Source: Leptolyngbya sp. PCC 6406 (lineage in GTDB: Bacteria; Cyanobacteriota; Cyanobacteriia; Phormidesmidales; Phormidesmidaceae). From it: a stretch of 64,000 nt of DNA. The notes under the pieces are model-generated. The model was not told where the DNA came from. It was given only the letters and a program-made list of their open reading frames with translations, and did not search any database. The stretch spans positions 2,484,602 through 2,548,601 of the forward strand of contig NZ_KI913949.1 in the NCBI RefSeq assembly GCF_000332095.2. Reading direction: 5' to 3'. This document shows, one piece after another, positions 1-7,280 of this stretch (its first letter is position 1; each line of letters begins with the position of its first letter). Position numbers and translations under genes: made by a program.

Positions 1-170
1 ATAATTGGATTGTCGCATACAGACGACAGCGCTGGCTGGGAGTTACGGGCATTGTGGGGAATGTTGCGTCCCACCGTTGCCGTCCCATTGGTTTGTCCCC
101 AGGTACTCTCCGTAAAGGTACTTATTTCCCCGCCCCACCCACTTATTCACCCCCCATCTCTTCAGATTTC
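1..170. repeat. Direct repeat DR1, copy 1
   Basis: The first ~170 bases recur at 1524-1693 with only scattered substitutions, so the offset is 1523 bp. In the second copy the repeat begins at the start codon of an antitoxin gene and covers its upstream region. Copy 1 begins at the first base of the window, so a second antitoxin copy may lie just outside it. The two copies bracket the nucleotidyltransferase pair. Confidence 0.85.
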
Positions 171-288
171 CACCGAGCCGCTGCCCTCGTCATTGGGGGC
201 AGCGGTAGAATGTACCCACCCATCCATTCCCAAAACACGAGACAGAAACCGCCACACCCAAAGATTTCCCGACCCTCAGGATATCGAC

Positions 289-834
289 ATGAGATCGCCT
301 GTAGACCCGCAAAAGATTGAGCAGCTTATGCAAGCTTTGGGCCAAGAAGCCAAAGGCTCCGGCTGCATTTACTTTACGGGAGGAGCAAGTGCCCTGCTGG
401 TGGGCTGGCGCAGTTCCACAGTGGATATTGATATTCGGCTTGATCCTGAACCTCCAGGGATCTTTCAGGCGATCGCAAAACTAAAGCAAACCCTGGGCAT
501 CAACATCGAACTAGCTTCCCCCCAAGACTTTTTACCCCCATTACCGGGCTGGCGAGATAGAAGCGTATTCATTGGAAAACGGGGTCAAATCTTGTTTTAT
601 CACTATGACTTCACTGCCCAAGCCCTAGCCAAGCTATCAAGGGGATTTGACAGGGATCTCAATGATGTTCGAGCTATGTATGCGCAGAAACTCTTTTCTT
701 TGCCAGATTTACAGGACGGCTTTCAGGCAATTGAGTCTGACTTGATTCGATTTCCAGCGGTTAATCCTGACGTGATCAAATCTCGCATTGAAGCCTTTAT
801 CCAAGGCGCTGAAGGTCAGGATAATACGCGATGA
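289..834 (+). CDS. Nucleotidyltransferase-fold protein (DUF6036/MNT-like)
   Basis: The 181-aa reading starts at the ATG at 289; the same frame is open to position 10, but that part lies in repeat DR1 and is low-complexity. Around residues 26-46 it shows a GGASALL segment and then DIDIRL. This is the G-G-x-S/A plus D-x-D pattern of nucleotidyltransferase-fold proteins, where the two Asp bind metal. The length fits stand-alone DUF6036-type proteins, which often act as one partner of a two-gene toxin-antitoxin or regulatory pair. The stop overlaps the next start in an ATGA tetranucleotide, implying translational coupling. The function as a toxin or antitoxin is inference; the substrate is unknown. 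Confidence 0.7.
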   Translation: MRSPVDPQKIEQLMQALGQEAKGSGCIYFTGGASALLVGWRSSTVDIDIRLDPEPPGIFQAIAKLKQTLGINIELASPQDFLPPLPGWRDRSVFIGKRGQILFYHYDFTAQALAKLSRGFDRDLNDVRAMYAQKLFSLPDLQDGFQAIESDLIRFPAVNPDVIKSRIEAFIQGAEGQDNTR

Positions 835-1205
835 ACTTAAACGAGTTGCCTGGTGCAGAACTCATCTTGCCAGGATTGGCAGATCTGCGCCATGGCCAGA
901 ATCATACTGTGGGGGCATTGTTGGTCGCGATCGCCTACACACGCCTGACCCAAGCCGGGTTAGTCATTCCTAAAGACCATTTGGCCCCAGAACCAGAGCT
1001 AAGATTATATGCCCATCTCCAGCAGGATTGGGAGGATGCCTATGGTACCTATAATGCCCTGATCAATCGTCTCAATAGTTTCTGTAACAGTCTTGAGTGC
1101 AGTCCAAAACTGGATTTCCAACCGTGGATGGATAGAGACTCTATGGCAGCCGTTAGTTTGCTTTCCCAAGCGGCCCGACCCGTTCAGGCAGATCAGCCCC
1201 CCTAA
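831..1205 (+). CDS. Hypothetical partner of the nucleotidyltransferase-fold gene
   Basis: The 124-aa protein has a start that overlaps the upstream stop by four bases (ATGA at 831-834), so the two are almost certainly one operon. I recognise no family. It looks soluble and probably mostly helical (segments around residues 20-40 and 60-85), with no signal peptide, membrane segment or Cys cluster. It stops 3 bp before the convergent antitoxin-like gene at 1208-1525. By position it could be the second component of an addiction or regulatory pair, but nothing in the sequence proves this. Confidence 0.6.
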   Translation: MNLNELPGAELILPGLADLRHGQNHTVGALLVAIAYTRLTQAGLVIPKDHLAPEPELRLYAHLQQDWEDAYGTYNALINRLNSFCNSLECSPKLDFQPWMDRDSMAAVSLLSQAARPVQADQPP

Positions 1206-1207
1206 AA

Positions 1208-1525
1208 CTAAGCCGCATCCGACTCAATGGGCTTAACCGTAAGGGTCAACCCCACCGACTTCAGGACAGCCATCAAATTAACCAGCGTCGGGTTCCCCTG
1301 ATCCGACAACATCTTGTAAAGACTCTGGCGATTGAGATGGGTAATCTCAGCCAGTACCCCAATGCCACCATGGGCCGCCGTCACATAGCGCAGTGCCGTC
1401 AAAAACTCCTCAACCGATCCCCCCGCGATCGCGGTCGAGAGATATTCCGCCGCCACCTCCACATCCTGTAATTCCTCAATTAACAGGTCGTCATAATTTT
1501 CAGTTTGCCTGGGCTTGCTTTCCAT
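1208..1525 (-). CDS. HigA/HI1420-type antitoxin, orphan
   Basis: The 105-aa protein is read from the ATG at 1525; the frame is open further upstream but only through repeat DR1. The N-terminal half (YLSTAIAGGSVEEFLTALRY) and the C-terminal helix-turn-helix (ITHLNRQSLYKMLSDQGNP) follow the small 'probable addiction module antidote' family. Its members bind DNA and repress their own operon, normally beside a RelE/HigB-like toxin. The toxin gene usually lies directly upstream. Here that place holds repeat DR1 and no toxin reading frame, so this antitoxin appears orphaned. It converges on the nucleotidyltransferase pair with only 2 bp between stop codons. Confidence 0.8.
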   Translation of the reverse strand: MESKPRQTENYDDLLIEELQDVEVAAEYLSTAIAGGSVEEFLTALRYVTAAHGGIGVLAEITHLNRQSLYKMLSDQGNPTLVNLMAVLKSVGLTLTVKPIESDAA

Positions 1526-1693
1526 AATTGGATTGTCGCATACAGACGACAGCGCTGGCTGGGAGTTACGGGCATTGTGGGGAATGTTGCGTCCCACCGT
1601 TGCCGTCCCATTGGTTTGCCCTCAGGTATTCTCCGTAAAGGTACCTATTTCCCCGCCCCGCGCACTTATTCACCCCCAGTCTCTTTAGATTTC
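1524..1693. repeat. Direct repeat DR1, copy 2
   Basis: This is the second copy of the ~170-bp repeat seen at 1-170. It starts inside the start codon of the antitoxin gene at 1208-1525 and runs away from it, so it includes the likely promoter of that gene. Confidence 0.85.
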
Positions 1694-1701
1694 CCGCCAG
1701 C

Positions 1702-1772
1702 CACCCCGGTTGCTGGGTCAAGGAACGCCGACCCAGCATCTTTCAAGGGCGACACCCCGGTTGCTGGGTCAA
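1702..1772. repeat. Pair of 20-bp direct repeats
   Basis: CACCCCGGTTGCTGGGTCAA occurs at 1702-1721 and again at 1753-1772, with an inverted GACCCAGCA between them. It lies just upstream of the DUF433 gene and could be a short repeat element or an operator; there is no further support for either. Confidence 0.6.
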
Positions 1773-1830
1773 CTACGGTACTGGCGACAAATCGCTATAA
1801 CTTGAACAGCCTCGCACTCCTCAAAGTCCT

Positions 1831-2157
1831 ATGGCGCTGCACGACATTGAACCTCAGCTTCTAGCCCTCAACCCAGCCGAAAAGGCCCAAGCGGTGCAGA
1901 TCCTGCTTCAGAGCCTCGGCACCGTCTGGGCTGGGATTGAAAAAACACCGGGTACTTGTGGTGGCGACGCGCGGGTCGCTAAGAATCGAATTCCGGTCTG
2001 GGTGCTGGTGCAGGCCCGTAACCTGGGCAGTAGTGATGCAGAAATCCTGCAAAATTACCCCACGCTTACCGCGATTGATTTGACCAACGCTTGGCTCTAC
2101 GCCGCAGCCCATCCTAGGGAAATTGAAGCCACAATTTTAGAAAATGAAGCTGCTTAA
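1831..2157 (+). CDS. DUF433 antitoxin (VapB-like)
   Basis: The 108-aa protein has the DUF433 pattern: an N-terminal helix rich in Ala/Glu (LLALNPAEKAQAVQ), a core with RIPVWVLVQARNLGSSDAEI, then YPTLTAIDLTNAWLYAAAHP near the C-terminus. DUF433 proteins are winged-helix antitoxins encoded upstream of DUF5615 PIN-like toxins, and that gene order is preserved here with a 92-bp gap. Because the toxin downstream is broken, this antitoxin probably has no working local partner. Confidence 0.85.
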   Translation: MALHDIEPQLLALNPAEKAQAVQILLQSLGTVWAGIEKTPGTCGGDARVAKNRIPVWVLVQARNLGSSDAEILQNYPTLTAIDLTNAWLYAAAHPREIEATILENEAA

Positions 2158-2249
2158 ACTGGGTGTACTACGGCATCTTGTTTGGGCTAGCCTAGACAGC
2201 CGATAGCGACTGACACAGCATAAAGCAGTCAGCTTCACTGAATTGAGTT

Positions 2250-2549
2250 ATGGCGCGTTTCTATGCCGACGAGCAATTTTCCCTAGCTGCCACGCGCCAT
2301 CTCCAAACACTGGGGCATGATGTTTTAACAGTGCAAGAAGCTGGGAGTGCAAACCAAGGGATTCCTGACGATCAGGTTTTAACTTTTGCCACTCAGCAAA
2401 ATCGAGCCGTGTTAACGCTGAATCGCCGCGACTTTATTCACCTGCATCAGCAGACGACGACCCATGCAGGCTTCGTCGTCTGCAAGATTGATCAAAGAAT
2501 ATTTCGGGTACCAACTCAAAGCGGGACAAATCTCTGGGGGAGGAGTTAG
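2250..2549 (+). pseudogene. DUF5615 PIN-like toxin, 3' end lost
   Basis: The first ~79 residues match DUF5615 PIN-like toxins: MARFYADEQFS at the start with its acidic DE pair, LGHDVLTVQEAG, then FATQQNRAVLTLNRRDF and HAGFVVCK. Family members continue for ~35 residues to an 'LIRVNRP'-like end. Here the match stops near 2487, where the DNA begins to encode a piece of a REP-associated transposase in another frame. A MITE inserted later at 2506 supplies the remaining codons and the stop at 2547-2549. The acidic active-site residues are present, but the shortened fold is probably inactive. Confidence 0.75.
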
Positions 2550-2739
2550 GAGTTAGGAGCCAGAATCTAGGAGAGTACTGGATTCTGACTCCTGACTCCT
2601 GAATTCCTCGGAACCAATATTGTCTCGGCTTACGTTGATACCCAATATTTCACCCGCCGCTGCAAGCTCGCTTATCAACAGCCTCGATCAGTATCGCGAT
2701 CGCGCAAGGGAGAGCGAGCAGTGTGGCAACGGCGATACT
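2485..2739 (+). pseudogene. REP-associated tyrosine transposase (RAYT) remnant, split by a MITE
   Basis: If the MITE (2506-2643) and one copy of its 8-bp target duplication are removed, one frame reads RLIKEYFTRRCK, then SRSRKGERAVWQRRY, then a stop at 2737-2739. The combination L-I-K-x-x-F-T-R-x-C followed by G-E-R-x-V/I-W-Q-R-R is characteristic of the middle of COG1943/RAYT transposases. The catalytic HUH and Tyr parts are missing on both sides. The fragment overlaps the end of the DUF5615 toxin match in another frame, so it marks the junction that truncated the toxin. Confidence 0.6.
2506..2643. mobile_element. MITE-C, copy 1, with 8-bp target duplication
   Basis: The 138-bp element has terminal inverted repeats GGGTACCAACTCAAAGCGGG (left) and GGGTATCAACGTAAGCCGAG (right end, reverse complement). 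It is flanked by a perfect 8-bp duplication AATATTTC (2498-2505 and 2644-2651). The interior holds short repeats of GGAGTTAGGAGCC / GACTCCTGACTCC type. Related copies lie at 8588-8718 and 21619-21714. No coding capacity, so it depends on a transposase elsewhere. Confidence 0.9.
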
Positions 2740-2757
2740 GACTTCTACCTTTCTGTA

Positions 2758-3564
2758 CTAGGGTAGGCTGGCTAGGACGGTGCCCCCAACAGAATAGGGA
2801 TGTTCGCGGCCATTGTATTCCAGAATAATCAGCGGCTCTTGGGCAGACATATCAATGCGCTTGATTAAAACTCGCCCATTGGCCAGGTAATCTCCGGCAA
2901 AGGTGTAGCGGCTGTTGGCGACTCCCGGCTCTCGCACGATCAAGGCGACACGATCGCCAACCTGAGCCACGCCAGTGAGTTCCAAGCCTTGCAAGGGGGG
3001 GGGGGTGCTTGGTAGTTCTACTGCCGAAGCTGAGGGGGTGGGTAGCACCGCCACAGGTGTCGTTGCTATCGGCAGAGAGGGGAGGGACGGGAGGGGAGGC
3101 AGAGTACCGGAGATAGGTAAAGGCACGACAGCGGTGGGGGTAGGGCGGGAGCCTCCGTTAGGGGTGGGGTTAGACCCATTCCCCTCAGTTTGCTGGACAG
3201 CGCCTGCTGTCGGAGCCAATAGGGGAGTCGTGGCTTGAATGATTGGTGCAAAGGGATCGGCCCGCCCTGCGACTAGAGTTTCGGCGCGAGTGTCTTTGCG
3301 GGTAGAACGGAGCAGGCTGCTGGGGGTTGCGTTCTGCAAACGCCCTGAGGCCGAAACCAGGGGCGCTGGAAAGGGCGCGGTGACTGTTTCTGGGCTTTGG
3401 TCCGTGCTTTGGGTTGTCGGTACGGGAGGAGCGGTAGCGGTGGAATTAGCCGTGGTCAGGCGCAATCCTGCCCCTACGAGGACAGCTAGACCCACGGCCC
3501 CGGCCAACCCCAGGGCCGGATGACGACGAATGGCGGTGGCGATTTTTTGCATTGTTGTGTCCAT
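2758..3564 (-). CDS. Proline-rich membrane-anchored protein with PilP-like C-terminal part
   Basis: The 268-aa product is read from the ATG at 3564, which has a GGGGAA-type ribosome site 6 nt upstream; the frame runs 2 codons further to a TTG. One membrane helix lies near residues 18-40 (LGLAGAVGLAVLVGAGL). A long Pro/Thr/Ser-rich linker follows, then a compact ~75-residue C-terminal domain beginning LELTGVAQVGDRVALIVREP, with YTFAGDYLANGRVLIKRI. That domain resembles the beta-rich C-terminal part of PilP-like pilus or secretion lipoproteins, a guess from pattern only. The linker contains an 11-bp homopolymer (2995-3005) encoding consecutive prolines, a possible slippage site. Confidence 0.7.
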   Translation of the reverse strand: MDTTMQKIATAIRRHPALGLAGAVGLAVLVGAGLRLTTANSTATAPPVPTTQSTDQSPETVTAPFPAPLVSASGRLQNATPSSLLRSTRKDTRAETLVAGRADPFAPIIQATTPLLAPTAGAVQQTEGNGSNPTPNGGSRPTPTAVVPLPISGTLPPLPSLPSLPIATTPVAVLPTPSASAVELPSTPPPLQGLELTGVAQVGDRVALIVREPGVANSRYTFAGDYLANGRVLIKRIDMSAQEPLIILEYNGREHPYSVGGTVLASLP

Positions 3565-3682
3565 GACCAATTCCCCAAGACGGAGCGAACCCCACTATTT
3601 TTCCCAGTTGGAATAGCTGTTCCAAAGGATAGCGAATGCTGCAAAGGATAGCGAATTTTCGCCCAAGTTGAGCATCCGAGCT

Positions 3683-6349
3683 TCACATCATGAGTTGGAA
3701 CAAGAAAATTGTAAATCCAACCATGAGCATGAGATGGGGCAGATTGCTAAGCACGGTGCGTTTGGTAATGCGTAACAGCGGATAGACACTGAAAACCAGA
3801 GCGGAGAGCACCGTCACTCCCTGGAGAAAAGTTGCCACATCGGTACTCCAGGTGAGGGTCGGCAAGCCTGTACCGCTAAAGCCCAGGGTTCGTGCTAAAA
3901 CTGGCAGAATTTGACCTGCTTCTGTCATGGCCGCTGGAATATAGTGGGCTAGGTTGGCGGCTAGGGCAAAGGGCAGGTAGGCGTAGATAACGGTTAGGTA
4001 GGGGGGCTGCCCAGGGTCTAGGCGGCGGGCGATCGCGTGGGTCAAATAGGTCGCCATAGCTGGAAGGCTGAGCAGGGCCAGTGCGATCGCGGTACTGCTC
4101 AGAAGATGGTCAGCATCAATGGGGATAGCAGGGTACCCCAATCCAGCTAAGATCCTTTGACTGTGATGCATCAACACCCCGCCTAAAAGCAGCCATAACA
4201 GCGCAGCTTCGGCCCAGAATCCCTGGTGGTTGTCCAGCAAATCTGAGGTAGGAAACCGTAAATTAAGCTGCACTGAACGATGGGGGCAGGCTTTCAGGCA
4301 GGTCATGCACAGGACACAGTCGCGGTTATCTTGCAACTTTGCCGGGTGCGAATAGAGCGGGCACCCCCCAGTCGCCTGCCCTTCGTTAGGCAGGGCATCG
4401 GCAAAGGTGACGGGGGTGGCGCTGCTGCCCTTGTAGCAGCCAAAGGTGCTGCACTGGCTGCCGCAGACCTGCTGGGTAGAGCGCAACTCCACCATGGCCA
4501 GCTTGGCAAACATGCCATTCATGCCGCCGATGGGGCAGAGGTAGCGGCACCACAGTCGCCGCTCATAGATCAGGCTACAGATTACCGCCCCCGCCGTAAT
4601 CGCCAGCAGTAGCCATGCCGAGAGATAGGCGTGGTGGGGCAAATCCCAGAGCTTTTCCCAGAGGTAAATCACCACAAAGCCGCCGAAGAGGATCCAGGCT
4701 CCCCAGCGGTTGAGCCACTGAGTCGGCCAGTGGAGCTGCTGGCGTGGAAACAGCCAGAGGGAGAACCGGCGCAGCCATTCCGCCGTGATCATAAAGGGGC
4801 AGACGGCACACCAGAGCCGACCAATAAAGACAAAGAGCAGCAGATATCCCGGCCACCACCAGGCCCAAAAAAAATTTAGTGTGATGCTGCTGTCTCGGGT
4901 TTGTGGCCCTAGGAACCCGGCTAAGGTGACGGGCACAAAAACCGCCATCATCACGATCCACAGTCCTTCGGGGTACCAGCGGCTGAGCAAAATCTGCCGC
5001 AGCCAGGGCAACTGGGTCAGCAAATCAACCCGAAAGGCATTTTTGGCCGATTGTACCGACCACAGGGTCTGCTCAGGAATCACCGTTTGCCCCGGTGGTG
5101 TCATGATCACTGCCCGGTGCAAAATTTCTGCTAGTTCGGTCATGTTGCCGGGATAGTCGTAGCTGATCAGGCGACGCAGATCCGACTGATCTAGGGTCAG
5201 CGGCGGGCGGTTTTGGGCTTGGGTAACTTGGGTGAGAAAGTGGTGGGCAAAGTCTGGAATGTCCGCCTTGCGCTGGGGCAGGCTAAATAGTTTGATGGCA
5301 ATGGGCTCTACCCCTGGTAGCACGAGCTTTTCAGGAGATGCCAATATTAAGCGCACCCAAGACTGAACTGGTTTGGGCGATTCGCTGGATGCGGCATTAG
5401 GCAGAAGGTTTCTGGTGTTGCAGTAGTGAGCTATGCGATCGCGGTCTTGCCCCTTCAACATCTGGAGATTGCTCAGTAGCAATGTCCCCCGCTCCAGCAG
5501 TTCAATCAGACCTAGTACACTGCCGAGTCGGCCAAATAGGCGGTCGGTGTCGAGGCCACCATCCGCTGTGCGCGGGAGCTGGGCACAATCCATCTCCACA
5601 AAAGGTTGGTCTGCTAGGCCAGAGCGGCTATGGATCAGACCGGCTAAAAAGGTCTTGCCAGTGCCCGACGGCCCTTGCAGGACTACGGGTTGGAGCGTCG
5701 CGGTAGCCTGATCAATGCTTTCCTTCAGCTTTTGGCTGAACTTGCTGCTGCCGAGGATAGTTTCTCCGGTGGGCACGGCATGGATGTAGTCTCGCAACCC
5801 CTGGATGCGGCGTTGCTCTTGGGCAATACGGATACTGAAGGCATTGAGGTCTTGGGCTAGCAGGGCATTAAATAGGTGCTCAAGCTCGGTGTACTGCTGC
5901 ATTAGCTGCCGAAACTGAGGCTGGGGCAAAAACCAGATTTCGCTGGCTGTCAGGGCGATTGCCTGGGTTTGGTGTCTGGCACTGTCGGGGTTGGCCAGCA
6001 GTGACACATAGCCAAAAAGTTCGCCAGCACTGCGCTGGCGAATCAGTGATTTACCAATAGGAGAAAGCCGATCAACCTCAACGGCTCCCCACTTCAGCAG
6101 ATATAGCCCTAAGGAGGGTTGCCCTTCTCGATAGATCAGTGTGCCGGGTTCTACCTTGAGCAGGTGGAGCGATCGCGCCAGATCTTGTTGGGCCGGTTCC
6201 GGTAGCTGCCCCCACAGACGATGAAACCGCAGCCAGTTAAAGCACGCCTCAATGAGGGCGAAATCCTTGGGGGGCAACCCCTCCAGGCCCATCCCCAGAG
6301 GGTGATGATCTAGGTCTACAGGGGGAGGTGAGGGAGGGAGAGAAACCAT
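3683..6349 (-). CDS. Cyclic-nucleotide-binding / sigma54-type AAA+ / NapH-NosR-like iron-sulfur membrane fusion protein
   Basis: The 888-aa protein has three parts. Residues ~40-165 are a CRP-like cyclic-nucleotide-binding domain. Residues ~195-430 are an AAA+ domain of the NtrC type with a clear Walker A (GPSGTGKT, 226-233). Residues ~460-888 are a polytopic membrane part with NapH/NosR-like cysteines: C514/C517, C601/C605, C629/C633/C638, C663, and C678-C681-C684-C688 as a ferredoxin CxxCxxCxxxCP. The AAA+ part is degenerate: where NtrC proteins have GAFTGA and a Walker B acidic pair, this one reads LFGRLGSVLGLIELLERG and LLLSNLQ. It therefore should not remodel sigma54 and no DNA-binding domain follows. 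A membrane redox sensor or electron-transfer protein under nucleotide control is the likeliest role (inference). Confidence 0.8.
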   Translation of the reverse strand: MVSLPPSPPPVDLDHHPLGMGLEGLPPKDFALIEACFNWLRFHRLWGQLPEPAQQDLARSLHLLKVEPGTLIYREGQPSLGLYLLKWGAVEVDRLSPIGKSLIRQRSAGELFGYVSLLANPDSARHQTQAIALTASEIWFLPQPQFRQLMQQYTELEHLFNALLAQDLNAFSIRIAQEQRRIQGLRDYIHAVPTGETILGSSKFSQKLKESIDQATATLQPVVLQGPSGTGKTFLAGLIHSRSGLADQPFVEMDCAQLPRTADGGLDTDRLFGRLGSVLGLIELLERGTLLLSNLQMLKGQDRDRIAHYCNTRNLLPNAASSESPKPVQSWVRLILASPEKLVLPGVEPIAIKLFSLPQRKADIPDFAHHFLTQVTQAQNRPPLTLDQSDLRRLISYDYPGNMTELAEILHRAVIMTPPGQTVIPEQTLWSVQSAKNAFRVDLLTQLPWLRQILLSRWYPEGLWIVMMAVFVPVTLAGFLGPQTRDSSITLNFFWAWWWPGYLLLFVFIGRLWCAVCPFMITAEWLRRFSLWLFPRQQLHWPTQWLNRWGAWILFGGFVVIYLWEKLWDLPHHAYLSAWLLLAITAGAVICSLIYERRLWCRYLCPIGGMNGMFAKLAMVELRSTQQVCGSQCSTFGCYKGSSATPVTFADALPNEGQATGGCPLYSHPAKLQDNRDCVLCMTCLKACPHRSVQLNLRFPTSDLLDNHQGFWAEAALLWLLLGGVLMHHSQRILAGLGYPAIPIDADHLLSSTAIALALLSLPAMATYLTHAIARRLDPGQPPYLTVIYAYLPFALAANLAHYIPAAMTEAGQILPVLARTLGFSGTGLPTLTWSTDVATFLQGVTVLSALVFSVYPLLRITKRTVLSNLPHLMLMVGFTIFLFQLMM

Positions 6350-6413
6350 GCTGTCAGTGTAGTGACCCTAGGGGTTAGCGGCTGAATTGAGTAAGGAAAC
6401 CGGATGCTTTTGG

Positions 6414-6457
6414 GGGCAATTCTTGCCGTGTGGGCAATTCTTGCGGGTCAGGCAAGA
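6414..6457. promoter_or_regulatory. Repeated operator-like motif upstream of the 888-aa fusion gene
   Basis: GGGCAATTCTTGC occurs twice 18 bp apart (6414-6426, 6432-6444). The second TCTTGC is followed 7 bp later by the inverted GCAAGA (6452-6457). This sits 65-108 bp upstream of the start codon at 6349 on the minus strand. The spacing suggests a regulator binding site; the regulator is unknown. Confidence 0.4.
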
Positions 6458-6732
6458 TACCCAACTGTGGACAGCCGGGACGGTTATCCCACGTTATTTG
6501 ATCCCTACCCCTAAGTATCCGTGATATCTTGCCCGCCTTTGCCTTCCTCGGGTTTGAGGCCCAGCAACTGTACTACAGTGCTATGGCCTTGGTGAAACTG
6601 CCCTTGCTGGATCCTTCCTGGATGTCCCGTTCCCGTTCTGGGGCCTGCTTAAACTCTAGTCCCTCCAGTTCCCGCCGCAGGGTGGTCAGATGCATCGGGT
6701 TGAATCAGGTTCAGTGTGAAGCCCACAGTCTC
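6458..6732. other. Intergenic stretch with one doubtful small ORF
   Basis: There is no convincing gene. On the minus strand 6573-6695 an ATG-initiated frame gives 40 residues (starting MHLTTLRRELEGLEFKQAPE, ending FTKAIAL) with gene-like amino-acid composition. It lacks a clear ribosome site and I recognise no family, so it may be a degraded gene end. Confidence 0.3.
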
Positions 6733-7173
6733 TTACCGGAGGGCCAGTAAGAGGCTGTGGATTGACAGTGCCATGGTCATGCCCACTCCCAGCAAATAGG
6801 CCAGAAATCGCCAGGGCTGTAGCCTCGCCAGGTAGAACAGGGTGTGGGATGTGCGCGCGATCGCAAATATGCCCATATATACCGCGCCCCAAACTGCTTC
6901 CCCACCCAACAACCCGTAGCCCAGCGCCAAAAGCAGAAATATGGGGATATTTTCTAAATCGTTACGCCAGCAGCGGGTCGCTCGTTTTACCAGGGGATTT
7001 TCCTGGGGGGCAGGGGGTAGCGCATGACCAATTACTTGACCCACAACATCGGCATCCTCAGGATTGACAAACTGCCGATAGCGTAGGCGCACGTACCCCT
7101 GAACGAGGGCATTGACCCACATTTTGGCCGCCAGAAAGACGGTGCAGAGGAGCCAGAGTTTGAGGGTGGGCAT
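6733..7173 (-). CDS. MAPEG-family membrane protein
   Basis: The 146-aa product has about four hydrophobic helices and MAPEG (membrane-associated eicosanoid/glutathione metabolism) features. These are a polar RLRYRQFVNPEDA segment after helix 1, the conserved loop with KRATRCWRNDLENIPIFLL, and ARTSHTLFYLARLQPWRF before helix 4. Bacterial MAPEG proteins resemble microsomal glutathione S-transferase 1 and act in the inner membrane; the substrate cannot be told. It lies downstream of a DUF2834 gene on the same strand but is separated from it by a strong hairpin, so it may have its own promoter. The weak ribosome site leaves the exact start uncertain. Confidence 0.85.
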   Translation of the reverse strand: MPTLKLWLLCTVFLAAKMWVNALVQGYVRLRYRQFVNPEDADVVGQVIGHALPPAPQENPLVKRATRCWRNDLENIPIFLLLALGYGLLGGEAVWGAVYMGIFAIARTSHTLFYLARLQPWRFLAYLLGVGMTMALSIHSLLLALR

Positions 7174-7243
7174 GGGTGGGGGTGTGAGGGTGTGAGGGTG
7201 TGGAGAATTGGCATTAGGAGAAAATTGGCATTGGAAATGATAG

Positions 7244-7278
7244 GGAGATGGGGCAGACCCAACGTCTGCCCCATCTCC
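7244..7278 (-). terminator. Strong hairpin after the DUF2834 gene
   Basis: A perfect 15-bp stem (GGAGATGGGGCAGAC / GTCTGCCCCATCTCC) with a 5-nt loop begins 3 bp beyond the stop codon of the DUF2834 gene at 7281. There is no clear T-run after it, so it could stabilise the mRNA end or terminate weakly. Short gggtgtga tandem repeats follow at ~7180-7200. Confidence 0.55.
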
Positions 7279-7280
7279 GT

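Noticed and set aside
54-320. ORF on the plus strand over repeat DR1
   Set aside because: Lies within the repeat and in a frame different from the nucleotidyltransferase; composition is repeat-like.
6529-6750. 73-codon plus-strand ORF
   Set aside because: Ser/Arg-rich, no ribosome site and no family pattern; the opposite strand has a slightly better but also weak ORF.
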